DNA from: Granulosicoccus sp045106475
Lineage (GTDB): Bacteria > Pseudomonadota > Gammaproteobacteria > Granulosicoccales > Granulosicoccaceae
Assembly: GCA_045106475.1 (NCBI GenBank)
Contig: JBGCEO010000011.1
Coordinates: forward strand, 67,559 to 131,558
Direction of reading: 5' to 3'
DNA length: 64,000 nucleotides
Below the pieces are notes generated by a model. That model ran no database searches. It had not been told where the DNA came from and worked only from the letters and a program-made list of their open reading frames with translations. The translations under genes and the position numbers were made by a program. Shown here piece after piece: positions 1 through 8,295 of the stretch (position 1 is the stretch's first letter; the number at the start of each line of letters is the position of its first letter).

Positions 1-1
1 C

Positions 2-247
2 GTCTTACTACTGGACGAACCCATGGCGGGTATGGGCGTAGAAGAATCTCAGATGATGACAGAGCTGCTGCAAAGCATTAAAGGCAGCGTAACGATACTG
101 CTGGTCGAACACGATATGGACGTTGTTTTCTCACTGGCTGACACCTTGAGTGTGCTTGTCTATGGCAAATTGATAGCCACGGGCGAACCTTCTATCGTAC
201 GGCAAGATCCTGGAGTACAGGAAGCCTATCTGGGTGAATCAGCATGA
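2..247 (+). CDS. ABC transporter ATP-binding protein, LivG-like (5' truncated)
   Basis: This is the C-terminal part of an ABC ATPase; the gene begins before the window. The visible protein opens with the Walker B motif LLLDEP, followed by AGMGVEES (D-loop region) and the H-loop LLVEHDMDVV. It ends with the GKLIATGEP and EAYLG stretches typical of LivG/UrtD ATPases of branched-chain amino acid or urea-type importers. The stop overlaps the start of the next ATPase by four bases (ATGA), so the two are translationally coupled as in liv and urt operons. Substrate cannot be decided because the binding protein and permeases are outside the window. Confidence 0.9.
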   Translation, partial: VLLLDEPMAGMGVEESQMMTELLQSIKGSVTILLVEHDMDVVFSLADTLSVLVYGKLIATGEPSIVRQDPGVQEAYLGESA

Positions 248-951
248 ATCTGTTAGACGTAGCTGGATTGCAGGCAGGATACGGCAGCAGCGAAGTTCTG
301 TTTGATATCACTCTACGTGTGGGTGAAAGCGAGCTAGTTACTCTGCTCGGACGTAACGGCATGGGCAAGACAACCACACTCAATAGCATCATGGGCCTGG
401 TCACACCGAGCTCCGGGCAGATCAATTGGCAGGGCAATACAATCACGGGCAAACAGCCGTATGAAATCTCTCGCGCCGGCATTGCTCTGGTACCTGAGGG
501 GCGTCAAATATTTCCCAATCTCACGGCTAGAGAAAACCTCGTGGCCACGGCAGTAAGCGAGCCAAAAATGGGCGAATCCTGGACATTGGATCGAGTGCTG
601 GGGCTGTTCCCTCAATTAGAATCACGCCTGGAATCAATGGGGAATCTGTTGTCCGGCGGAGAACAGCAGATGCTCGCCATCGGCCGTGCCTTAATGACTA
701 ATCCCTGCGTTTTGCTGCTTGATGACGCCACGGAGGGCCTTGCCCCAAAAGTGCGTGAGGAGATCTGGAGATGCTTGACGCAGCTTAAGGAAACGGGAAT
801 TGGCCTGGTAGTTGTTGACAAAAACGTTGACGACCTACTACCCATTGCCAATAATCATTACGTTGTTGAGAAAGGCCGTATTGCTTGGCAAGGTAATACG
901 CAACAATGGCGGGAATCGCCCGAGATCCGAACTCGTTACCTAGGGGTTTGA
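244..951 (+). CDS. ABC transporter ATP-binding protein, LivF-like
   Basis: A 235-residue ATPase of the LivF/UrtE type, the second nucleotide-binding subunit of a HAAT-family importer. Seen: Walker A GRNGMGKTT near residues 36-44, a Q-loop region, the signature LSGGEQQ near residue 137, and a Walker B region reading LLLDDATEGLAP. In most relatives this last motif is LLLDEPTEGLAP, so the catalytic glutamate is replaced by aspartate and the following proline by alanine. The H-loop position reads VDKNVDDL, where LivF proteins usually have EQN. The gene overlaps the upstream LivG-like gene by 4 bp. It is probably functional as part of a heteromeric pair, but ATP hydrolysis at this site may be slowed. 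Confidence 0.88.
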   Translation: MNLLDVAGLQAGYGSSEVLFDITLRVGESELVTLLGRNGMGKTTTLNSIMGLVTPSSGQINWQGNTITGKQPYEISRAGIALVPEGRQIFPNLTARENLVATAVSEPKMGESWTLDRVLGLFPQLESRLESMGNLLSGGEQQMLAIGRALMTNPCVLLLDDATEGLAPKVREEIWRCLTQLKETGIGLVVVDKNVDDLLPIANNHYVVEKGRIAWQGNTQQWRESPEIRTRYLGV

Positions 952-994
952 ACAACTAGGCGTTTGAACCCACAGCGGAGTTGTATCTTTCTCA

Positions 995-2491
995 GTGCTA
1001 TTTAACTCATTCAGTTTTATATTGTGTTTCTTACCAGTTACGCTGCTACTGTTCTACGTACTAGCGTGGCGAGCTGACTTTCGTGCAGCGCTAACGGCAC
1101 TGGTGACATGCTCCCTATTTTTCTATGGATTCTGGAATCCTGCCTACTTGCTGCTATTACTTGCATCAATCAGCGTTAACTACGCGATTGGTTATGGTTT
1201 ATTTAAAAACACCAGCAAGCCGTTACTTCTTGTTGGCATTGCTTTCAACCTCGCTTTAATCGCCTACTTTAAATACGCTAATTTTTTTGTTTCTCTTGTT
1301 GCGGATGTGGCTAACGCATCTTACACATTACAAGAAATTGTACTGCCGCTTGGCATCTCCTTTTTTACCTTTCAGCAGATTACTTGGCTGGTGGATACAT
1401 ACAAAGGAAACTGCAAACGATACGGCTTCATTGACTACGCGCAGTTTGTTACTTTCTTTCCCCAGTTGATTGCCGGCCCTATTGTTCATCATCACGAAAT
1501 GATGCCGCAATTCAATAAGGAAAATATCCTTGCATCAGTCAGTAACAACTTTGCATTCGGACTCACCATTTTCAGCATTGGCCTTTTTAAGAAAGTTATC
1601 CTGGCCGATACCATGGCGCTGTCAGCCACGCCCGTTTTCGCAGCCGCTGAACAAGGCATAGCGCTAACGCTGTATGAAGCGTGGATCGGAGCATTGAGTT
1701 TCAGTTTGCAGCTGTACTTTGACTTTTCGGGCTACTCAGACATGGCGATAGGTTTGGCCCGAATGTTTGGCATTAGACTACCGCTCAATTTTAATTCGCC
1801 TTATAAGGCAATATCAATTATTGATTTCTGGCGCCGCTGGCATATGACCTTGTCTCGCTTTCTTCGTGATTACCTTTACATACCTTTAGGAGGAAATCAA
1901 AAAGGAAAAACCAGGCGTTATGTAAACATCGCTATAACCATGCTGTTAGGTGGATTGTGGCATGGCGCAGGGTGGACCTTTATAATTTGGGGTGCCATGC
2001 ACGCAGCTTTTATCATGATCAATCAGGCTTGGCGTTCTTTTAAGCCCATACACTCCTCGGGAGCGCCAAGAAACTTGCTCAACCGTTCTATATCGCAATT
2101 GCTGACACTGTTGTGCGTGGTGGTGGCATGGGTGGTATTTCGTGCCGAATCGGGTGATGCTGCCTGGTCAATGCTTCGCTCGATGTCGGGTATCAATGGT
2201 ATAGCGCTACCAGCACAACTCCAATCTGTGCTTGGATCATTACCAGGCTTGAGTTCCCTATCGATAGTTGGTTTTGGCAGGCTGTTTCACAACGAATTGG
2301 TGCAACCCCTATCAGCTTGCCTCTGGATTTTCGGAACTGGTTTAATAGCGCTTGGGTTTCCTAACACACAACAGTTGATTAACGAAAAGTGGAAGCCCAA
2401 TGGATTGTGGGCATTGCTGATATCCATCCTTATGCTCTACTCGTTATTGCACCTGACGCAGATAAGTGAATTTCTGTACTTTCAGTTTTAG
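995..2491 (+). CDS. MBOAT family O-acyltransferase (AlgI-like)
   Basis: A 498-residue polytopic membrane protein of the MBOAT family, related to AlgI, which moves acetyl groups across the inner membrane to modify polysaccharides. The start is GTG, giving the family-typical N-terminus MLFNSFSF. Family marks are GPIVHH (about 161-166), YFDFSGYSDMAIG (about 241-253), FWRRWHMTLS (His283) and the putative catalytic LWHG (His323). It lies 43 bp after the LivF-like gene and 2 bp before a membrane-anchored SGNH-like partner. No alginate genes (alg8, alg44, algD) are visible, so the acceptor is unknown. The pair probably O-acylates a cell-surface glycan. Confidence 0.88.
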   Translation: MLFNSFSFILCFLPVTLLLFYVLAWRADFRAALTALVTCSLFFYGFWNPAYLLLLLASISVNYAIGYGLFKNTSKPLLLVGIAFNLALIAYFKYANFFVSLVADVANASYTLQEIVLPLGISFFTFQQITWLVDTYKGNCKRYGFIDYAQFVTFFPQLIAGPIVHHHEMMPQFNKENILASVSNNFAFGLTIFSIGLFKKVILADTMALSATPVFAAAEQGIALTLYEAWIGALSFSLQLYFDFSGYSDMAIGLARMFGIRLPLNFNSPYKAISIIDFWRRWHMTLSRFLRDYLYIPLGGNQKGKTRRYVNIAITMLLGGLWHGAGWTFIIWGAMHAAFIMINQAWRSFKPIHSSGAPRNLLNRSISQLLTLLCVVVAWVVFRAESGDAAWSMLRSMSGINGIALPAQLQSVLGSLPGLSSLSIVGFGRLFHNELVQPLSACLWIFGTGLIALGFPNTQQLINEKWKPNGLWALLISILMLYSLLHLTQISEFLYFQF

Positions 2492-2493
2492 TT

Positions 2494-3717
2494 ATGAAAC
2501 GTAAACACTATTCACTAATAGTATGTTCGCTTCCTTTACTTTGCCTGGGCGTAATTAGCCTATTCAATTTTTACATCGATCCCTACCAGATTTTTAGCGA
2601 AAACCGTGATGCTGTGTACCGCGATAAACCTGCCCTGCACGCGAACATGCGAATGCACAAGGCACATCAGGTTTCTCTGCAAAAACCTAACGCATTGATT
2701 CTAGGCACATCAAAGGCTATACAGGGTATCCCAACGCAGCACAGCTTTTTCAACGATAAGCGGGTTTACAACCTTGCAGTGCCGTTGGCCACCATGAACG
2801 CGCTAACCTACCTGTTGCGCCATGCCCAAGATAATCACCCACTAAGCTCAGTAGTGCTCGCACTGGATTTTCTTTCATTTAATACACGTGCACGAACCGA
2901 CGGGCCTGCCGCAGGCTTTCAAACGTCCAGACTCGACGGGCATGAAGAGAGCAGCAAGTATTACTGGCAGGACTACCTATCAGCACTAACGTCGATGGAT
3001 GCATTAAGAGCATCATTTAGAAATAATGAAGGACATCGAGTTTTAACCGGTCTCGGCGGGCGTGAAGACGCAGAAATTCGTTCACGATTAAAAGATGGTG
3101 GTCATCGCAGCAACACTATAAAGATCGAGGAGTTTTTTACCAATGCTGTCTACTTGCCAAAACCACATCGAAAATTCAGTTTTACAACACCAAAGGAGAG
3201 CAGTCTGTTCTGGTACGAGCAATTTATGCGTAGCGTTTATCAGAACGATATACCTACACAGCTGCTGATCAGTCCCAACCATGCTCGCCTGAATGAATTG
3301 ATTTACCAGGCTGGCCTATGGCCACAATTTGAGCAATGGAAACGACGCCTGGTAGCGATCAACGAGCTTGTAGCCAAAGAATTCGACAAAGAGATTCTAA
3401 CTCTTTGGGATTTTAGTATGCCTGGCACCATCACTACCGAGGCTTTTCCTGAAGCCGGGGATGAACTAAGTCAAATGAAATATTACTACGAGGCGATACA
3501 CTTCAATCAGACAACCGGCAGTTTGATACTTGATCGATTAGCCAAACGCAGCTCTATAGATAAAACTGACACTACAGAACCATTTGGTATTGAGCTAGAC
3601 GCTAACAGCATAGATCAAACTCTCGCTACCATAAACGAGCGACAATCTGACTTTCGCAAACGATATTCTGACTATGTCATTGAGCTCAGGCAAATGATAG
3701 ATGGCAATCAAGAGTGA
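2494..3717 (+). CDS. Membrane-anchored SGNH/AlgX-like protein, MBOAT partner
   Basis: A 407-residue protein with one N-terminal hydrophobic segment (about residues 7-27) and a periplasmic remainder. The motif LGTSKAIQGI (Ser73) matches the nucleophile block of SGNH-like hydrolases and AlgJ/AlgX-type transferases. Near the C-terminus EAIHFNQTTG resembles the DxxH block, with Glu where Asp is usual. It starts 2 bp after the MBOAT stop, so the two are co-translated. Proteins of this kind take the acyl group exported by the MBOAT and place it on the glycan. That role is inferred from neighbourhood and weak motifs, and the family is not assigned firmly. Confidence 0.6.
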   Translation: MKRKHYSLIVCSLPLLCLGVISLFNFYIDPYQIFSENRDAVYRDKPALHANMRMHKAHQVSLQKPNALILGTSKAIQGIPTQHSFFNDKRVYNLAVPLATMNALTYLLRHAQDNHPLSSVVLALDFLSFNTRARTDGPAAGFQTSRLDGHEESSKYYWQDYLSALTSMDALRASFRNNEGHRVLTGLGGREDAEIRSRLKDGGHRSNTIKIEEFFTNAVYLPKPHRKFSFTTPKESSLFWYEQFMRSVYQNDIPTQLLISPNHARLNELIYQAGLWPQFEQWKRRLVAINELVAKEFDKEILTLWDFSMPGTITTEAFPEAGDELSQMKYYYEAIHFNQTTGSLILDRLAKRSSIDKTDTTEPFGIELDANSIDQTLATINERQSDFRKRYSDYVIELRQMIDGNQE

Positions 3718-3901
3718 ACTCTGCTTGAGGAACGATGGCATCATTGATTACGCCTTGGATGATCAACTTTGCTTGCACTCTTCATTGCTGCAAAGATTCA
3801 TATCCTCGCAGACAGCATCAATAGAGCAGTGGGTGGTAGCGATTTACCAGCCGTAGGTATGCAACCTGCCGTCAAGTATGCTCAGTTAAAATGAACTCGA
3901 A

Positions 3902-4582
3902 CTATTCAAAATACCCTGAATGGGTAAGATGAATGTGAGCAATGGTACTGTCCAGTCTGCCAAGGTGTTGTCGAATAATGTTAGTCGCATCCACGAGTGA
4001 CTTGTTTTCCAAAGCCCAAACCAGTTTCATATGATCGTCAATCAACGTTTCCGCCTCTGTTGCCCGATCCAAACTCAACGTGCAAAGCCGATCTATTTTT
4101 TGTCGACACTCAGTCAGTACTTCGATTGCGGTAGGGCAATCGCTAAGCTCACAGATTTGCTGGTGAAACTGATAATCAAGAGTATGGAATTTTACCAACT
4201 GTTTCTTATTTACGGCTTCTTGCTGCTCGTCAAGTGACTTCAATAATGCCTTGGTTTTAGCACTATTCCACACTCTGCATGCCTGATGCAGCACCTCGAG
4301 TTCCACTGCAAGCCGGACAAATCTGGCGTGAGCTATTCGTTGCAGTGAAAATCCACGCACAAGCGTTGCCTTTTGCGGTCGGACTAACAGGAGCTCCATG
4401 TTGGCCAGCCTGACAAATGCATCACGAACTGGTTGCCGGGATACCGAAAATCGCTTCGCTACCTCTATCTCTGACAACTTCGTCGCAGGTGGTAGTTCAA
4501 GAGATGTAATTTCACGAAGCAGGTGTTCGTACACTTCATCTGTAGTCGTACGACGGTCAACTTTGTGAGCCAAATCTAGCAT
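3902..4582 (-). CDS. GntR-family transcriptional regulator, FCD type
   Basis: A one-domain winged-helix plus FCD regulator of about 226 residues. The ATG at 4582 is preferred; a longer reading from a TTG at 4621 adds 13 unlikely residues. The N-terminal wHTH contains LSEIEVAKRFSVSRQPVRDA, typical of FadR/UxuR-type GntR proteins. The helical FCD domain keeps the metal-site pattern: Asp and His in LDYQFHQQI, His in DDHMKL, His in IRQHLGR. It is divergent from the TRAP operon at 4887 and separated by about 300 bp holding an inverted repeat, so it is the likely local repressor, with a carboxylic acid as likely effector. Confidence 0.88.
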   Translation of the reverse strand: MLDLAHKVDRRTTTDEVYEHLLREITSLELPPATKLSEIEVAKRFSVSRQPVRDAFVRLANMELLLVRPQKATLVRGFSLQRIAHARFVRLAVELEVLHQACRVWNSAKTKALLKSLDEQQEAVNKKQLVKFHTLDYQFHQQICELSDCPTAIEVLTECRQKIDRLCTLSLDRATEAETLIDDHMKLVWALENKSLVDATNIIRQHLGRLDSTIAHIHLTHSGYFE

Positions 4583-4676
4583 GGAGAGCTTAAGTTGCCT
4601 TGCACATAGCAAAGCCAGCAAAACAGCAGTGCCAGCGTTGCGTTTTGAAGAAAACGTCCACTTTTTTCATTTTTTG

Positions 4677-4719
4677 TTGACATTAGTTGTTGTAGAGCAG
4701 ATAGTATTCTAACATACTA
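4677..4719 (+). promoter_or_regulatory. Putative TRAP-operon promoter with GntR-type operator
   Basis: TTGACA at 4677-4682 and TAGTAT at 4702-4707 are separated by 19 bp, a somewhat long but possible sigma-70 spacing. The -10-like hexamer is also the left arm of an inverted repeat, TAGTAT (4702-4707) and ATACTA (4714-4719) with a 6-bp centre. A repressor bound there would cover the promoter. The site lies between the divergent GntR gene and the TRAP operon. Assignment is by inspection only. Confidence 0.4.
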
Positions 4720-4886
4720 GATGACAAGTTTAGTGCGACGTATGCGTGCTGGTGGTTGTTTTGGCGATGACATTTAGCTCCTCAGGCAAAACACACTCGT
4801 GTCCGACAAAGCTTTTATTTGGTGTGGTGGTGGTTGCATGCCGCAATGAACTTCAGAGCCATTCTTAATTTAATACCGGAGGATTT

Positions 4887-5858
4887 ATGAGTAACAAACT
4901 TTCTTTATTACTAACTGGTGCATTATTGTGCCTTTCGTGGACAGCCAACGCCGAAAATTGGCGGGCCTGGAATATACACAACGACGGTCACCCCAATACC
5001 GCAGCGATGAATAAATTCTCAGAGCTTGTCGCTGAGGCCACCAATGGTGACGTCACAGTAGAGGTCTTCCATGGCGGTGTGCTTGGCTCTCAGCCGGACG
5101 CGCTGGAGCAGGTGCGACTGGGTGCGATCGAAATCGGCAACTTCAACCTGGGGCCTATCGGTCCGATGGTCAAAGAAGCAAATCTTGTATCGCTGCCTTT
5201 CATTTTCAAAAGCGTTCCCCACATGTTTCGCGTTCTTGAAGGCGACGCTGGCCAGACTATAGCAGCAGCAATGTCAGAAGCAGGTCTGCAGCCCCTGGCT
5301 TGGGTCGATGCAGGGGCTCGATCTTTCTATAGCCAGAAGCCTATCAACACGCCGGCGGATGTCGAAGGTCTCAAGATTCGGGTTATGAACAACGATCTTT
5401 ACACTTCGATGATCTCTGCAATGGGTGGCAACCCTTCCCCGATGGCATTCGCAGAAGTACAACAAGCGCTTAAAACCGGTGTAGTTGACGGAGCTGAAAA
5501 CAACTTCCCCTCGTTCAAGAACGTCGGCCACTTTGAAGTGACCAGCCACTATTCCCTTAGTGAGCATCTGATCATCCCTGAGTGCATCTGTGTTAACACG
5601 AAAAAGTTCGCAGCGCTATCACCTGAATTGCAAGATGCTGTACGCGGTGCTGCTGAAGAAGCTGCCCTGTTTCAGCGCGAACTTTGGGCTGTTCAGTCTG
5701 AGCAGGCTCGCAAGGATGTTGAAGCGGCTGGAATCAAAGTCAACGAAATCGCCGACAAAGGCCCATTTCAGGACGCCATGGTTCAGGTCTACGATGAATA
5801 CCTGGCTGCGAACCCGGATATGAAGAGTCTGGTTGAAATGGCCCAGTCCACTGAGTAA
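4887..5858 (+). CDS. TRAP transporter solute-binding protein, DctP family
   Basis: A 323-residue periplasmic binding protein. It has a cleavable signal peptide ending at about residue 22 (TANA-ENW) and is preceded by a strong ribosome binding site, GGAGGA at 4878-4883. The DctP hallmark is present: GLKIRVMNN with Arg165, which in this family holds the substrate carboxylate, followed by a P-MAFAEVQQAL segment and DGAENN (about 201-206). It delivers an organic acid to the DctQ/DctM permease encoded just downstream. A hairpin terminator separates it from the permease genes, which would give more binding protein than permease. The exact ligand cannot be read from sequence. Confidence 0.93.
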   Translation: MSNKLSLLLTGALLCLSWTANAENWRAWNIHNDGHPNTAAMNKFSELVAEATNGDVTVEVFHGGVLGSQPDALEQVRLGAIEIGNFNLGPIGPMVKEANLVSLPFIFKSVPHMFRVLEGDAGQTIAAAMSEAGLQPLAWVDAGARSFYSQKPINTPADVEGLKIRVMNNDLYTSMISAMGGNPSPMAFAEVQQALKTGVVDGAENNFPSFKNVGHFEVTSHYSLSEHLIIPECICVNTKKFAALSPELQDAVRGAAEEAALFQRELWAVQSEQARKDVEAAGIKVNEIADKGPFQDAMVQVYDEYLAANPDMKSLVEMAQSTE

Positions 5859-5896
5859 GTGACTGATAGCCTCAAAAGCTAGCGGATAGAAGAGTC

Positions 5897-5934
5897 AAAA
5901 GCACCCGGCTTCCTATACTGTTGTCGGGTGTTTT
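5897..5934 (+). terminator. Intra-operon rho-independent terminator/attenuator
   Basis: The arms AAAAGCACCCG (5897-5907) and CGGGTGTTTT (5925-5934) can pair, with one G-U pair, around a 17-nt loop and are followed by a T-rich tail. It sits between the binding-protein gene and dctQ, where partial termination would reduce permease transcripts relative to binding protein. Confidence 0.65.
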
Positions 5935-5967
5935 CTTTTCCAACACTTATTAAACGAACTTAAAACA

Positions 5968-6498
5968 ATGAGCGACGCATCACCTGAACCACCAGCACTA
6001 TTACGTGGTATGGACGGGATCTTTAACCTGCTTTGCCGCTTCTGTCTCATTCTTGCTGGCACAGCCCTCGTCGCAATGACGGTGATGTTTGCATGGCTGG
6101 TTTTTGGCCGCTACGTTTTAAACGACACACCGACATGGGTCGAGCAGGTTTCGCATTTGCTTCTCATGGTTATTGCGTTTCTGGGAGCTGCGGTTGGTGT
6201 CCGTCAGGACACACATTTGTCTGTTGTCCTTTTTCGAAGCGCAGTGCCGTCATCGGTACGCACCCTGTTTGTATTTATCACTGACGTGTTGATGGCCATC
6301 TTCGGTGGCTTCATGTTTTGGTACGGCCTTGAATTAACGCAATTCAAATGGAACACACTCATCCCACTGATTCAAGTGCCGGAAGGTTTCCGATCGCTGC
6401 CATTAACGATTTGTGGCGCGTTAATCTTTCTGTTTTCCGCAGGTCACCTCATCCGTCTGTTACTCGGCCGTGATGAACGTGTAGACAGCGTGGAATGA
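5968..6498 (+). CDS. TRAP transporter small permease, DctQ family
   Basis: A 176-residue inner-membrane protein with four predicted hydrophobic segments (about 22-47, 57-77, 95-122, 137-162). It carries the DctQ-type features FGRYVLNDTPTWVEQV and LGAAVGVRQDTHLSV. DctQ pairs with DctM to form the membrane part of a TRAP transporter driven by a sodium or proton gradient. It is located after the binding protein and its attenuator, and 26 bp ahead of dctM. Length and topology are normal for the family. Confidence 0.9.
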   Translation: MSDASPEPPALLRGMDGIFNLLCRFCLILAGTALVAMTVMFAWLVFGRYVLNDTPTWVEQVSHLLLMVIAFLGAAVGVRQDTHLSVVLFRSAVPSSVRTLFVFITDVLMAIFGGFMFWYGLELTQFKWNTLIPLIQVPEGFRSLPLTICGALIFLFSAGHLIRLLLGRDERVDSVE

Positions 6499-6524
6499 AC
6501 TTAAAAATAGCATAGAGATTAAAA

Positions 6525-7805
6525 ATGGGACTTCTGCTGCTCGTCGGGGTATTTGCTTGTTGCGTCATCATTGGATTACCAGTCGCATTTGCGTTGGGCA
6601 TCTCTGCACTCGCTGCGTTCTGGTTCGAGGGATTACCGCTTTTGATCGTCTTCCAGCGCATAGTCGCTGGAATCAACGTCTATTCTCTAATGGCCATCCC
6701 TTTCTTCATTTTCGCAGGCGAGCTGATGTTTCACGGCGGCATTGCGATGCGGCTAGTGCGTTTTGCACAAAATGCAGTAGGCGCGGTGCGTGGCGGCCTG
6801 GGCATTGTGAACGTTTTCTCGTCGATGCTCTTTGGCGGCATTTCAGGATCTGCTATTGCTGACATCTCTGCACTGGGGTCAATCCTTGTGCCTGTCATGA
6901 AAGACAAAGGTTACGATGCCGACTACGCGGTTAACGTCACTGTCACCTCATCAATCGCGGGTATTATCATTCCGCCCAGCCACAACATGATCATCTACGC
7001 GCTTGCAACCGGTGGTGCGGTTTCGATCTCCAAACTATTTCTCGCAGGGGTTATACCCGGCATCCTTATGTGTGTGTGTCTGGCAATCGCTGCTTATGTT
7101 ATTGCGGTGAAACGTGGGTATCCGTCTGAAAAATTCCCCGGCTGGACCGTACTCATGCTGAGTTTTGTCAGTGCAATTCCCGGGCTTCTAACAGCGGTAA
7201 TTATCGTCGGAGGTGTCTTGTCGGGAGTGTTTACCGCCACAGAGTCCGGCGCATTCGGAGCACTGTACGCTTTCGTGGTGACAGTTCTGGTTTATCGCAG
7301 CATTACCTGGACGAGTTTTAAGCTCGCAGTCGTTCAGGCAGTACGCACCACTTCGATGGTGATGATTCTGATCGCTTGCGCCGGTGCTTTCGCCTATATG
7401 CTTACGTTCTTTCGGGTTCCGAATCTGACGATCGAATTTCTGACTGGTCTAACCGAAAACCCAATTCTTATTCTGTTGATGATCAATGGCGTTCTGCTGT
7501 TACTTGGAATGATCATGGACATGGCGGCATTGATATTGATTTGTACACCGATCTTCCTTCCAATTATGAATGCACTAGGAATTGATCCGTTGCAGTTTGG
7601 CATGATCCTTTTGGTTAACCTGGGACTCGGTCTTTGTACACCGCCGGTCGGCTCCTGCCTGTTTGTAGGTTGTGCAGTTGGCAAGCTGCCAATGGAAAAA
7701 GCAGTGCGGTCGATTTGGCCATTTTATCTCGCCATTTTAGTGGCATTAATGCTGATTACCTTTGTCCCGGCGATTTCATTAACATTGCCGCGATTGATTA
7801 GCTAG
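6525..7805 (+). CDS. TRAP transporter large permease, DctM family
   Basis: A 426-residue polytopic protein, normal length for DctM. It contains family segments such as AIPFFIFAGELM, SSMLFGGISGSAIADISALG and GIIIPPSHNMIIYA (the conserved PP helix-hairpin region), with a second copy of the hairpin near GLCTPPVGSCLFVG. It forms the translocation channel of the TRAP transporter with DctQ. The gene is followed 31 bp later by the GlcG/HbpS-like gene, so transport and downstream metabolism look co-transcribed. Confidence 0.93.
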   Translation: MGLLLLVGVFACCVIIGLPVAFALGISALAAFWFEGLPLLIVFQRIVAGINVYSLMAIPFFIFAGELMFHGGIAMRLVRFAQNAVGAVRGGLGIVNVFSSMLFGGISGSAIADISALGSILVPVMKDKGYDADYAVNVTVTSSIAGIIIPPSHNMIIYALATGGAVSISKLFLAGVIPGILMCVCLAIAAYVIAVKRGYPSEKFPGWTVLMLSFVSAIPGLLTAVIIVGGVLSGVFTATESGAFGALYAFVVTVLVYRSITWTSFKLAVVQAVRTTSMVMILIACAGAFAYMLTFFRVPNLTIEFLTGLTENPILILLMINGVLLLLGMIMDMAALILICTPIFLPIMNALGIDPLQFGMILLVNLGLGLCTPPVGSCLFVGCAVGKLPMEKAVRSIWPFYLAILVALMLITFVPAISLTLPRLIS

Positions 7806-7836
7806 CTGGTATTCGCCTAACACTTTGGAGTACTAC

Positions 7837-8256
7837 ATGCTAACGATCAAACGTCTCGATATAAACGATGCTCGATTGCTTATTGCAGGCGCTAGAGCGA
7901 AGGCGCAAGAAATTGGTGTACCGATGGGCATTGCTGTCACAGACGAAAGCGGAGCCCTCATCGCATTTGAGAAGATGGACGGAGCCAAAATACTGTGCGC
8001 TTCATTTGCCATTGATAAGAGCTTCACAGCAACCGGTACTCGAAAGGGTACACATGAACTTAATGAGGCCAATCAGCCTGGTAAACCAACCCATGGACTT
8101 GCCTCGGCGATGGGTGGACGAATATTGGTACTCGCAGGTGGCCTCCCGATATTTATAGACAACGTGGTTGTTGGAGGTATCGGCGTCAGTTCGGGAAGCC
8201 CTGCGCAGGATCTAGAAGTTGCTCAGGCCGGCGTCAAGGCCTTACTCGACCGCTAA
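7837..8256 (+). CDS. GlcG/HbpS family protein (DUF336)
   Basis: A small protein of about 139 residues. The ATG at 7837 is chosen because TGGAG at 7826-7830 forms its ribosome binding site; an upstream in-frame TTG (7825) lies within that site. The fold marks are MGIAVTDESGALIAFEKMDGA, then ASAMGGRILVLAGGLPI and the glycine-rich VVGGIGVSSGSPAQD ending. The family includes GlcG of glycolate operons and HbpS, a haem-binding protein. Its biochemical role is usually undefined. Here it sits between a TRAP permease and a beta-hydroxyacid dehydrogenase, which suggests an accessory part in catabolism of the imported acid. Confidence 0.85.
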   Translation: MLTIKRLDINDARLLIAGARAKAQEIGVPMGIAVTDESGALIAFEKMDGAKILCASFAIDKSFTATGTRKGTHELNEANQPGKPTHGLASAMGGRILVLAGGLPIFIDNVVVGGIGVSSGSPAQDLEVAQAGVKALLDR

Positions 8257-8295
8257 ATAATCATTTAACAATTCTCTGTGGGAGACAGAACAGAC

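Noticed and set aside
3718..3901. Small gene between the SGNH-like and GntR genes
   Set aside because: No frame with a credible start and ribosome binding site; only ordinary convergent spacer was seen.
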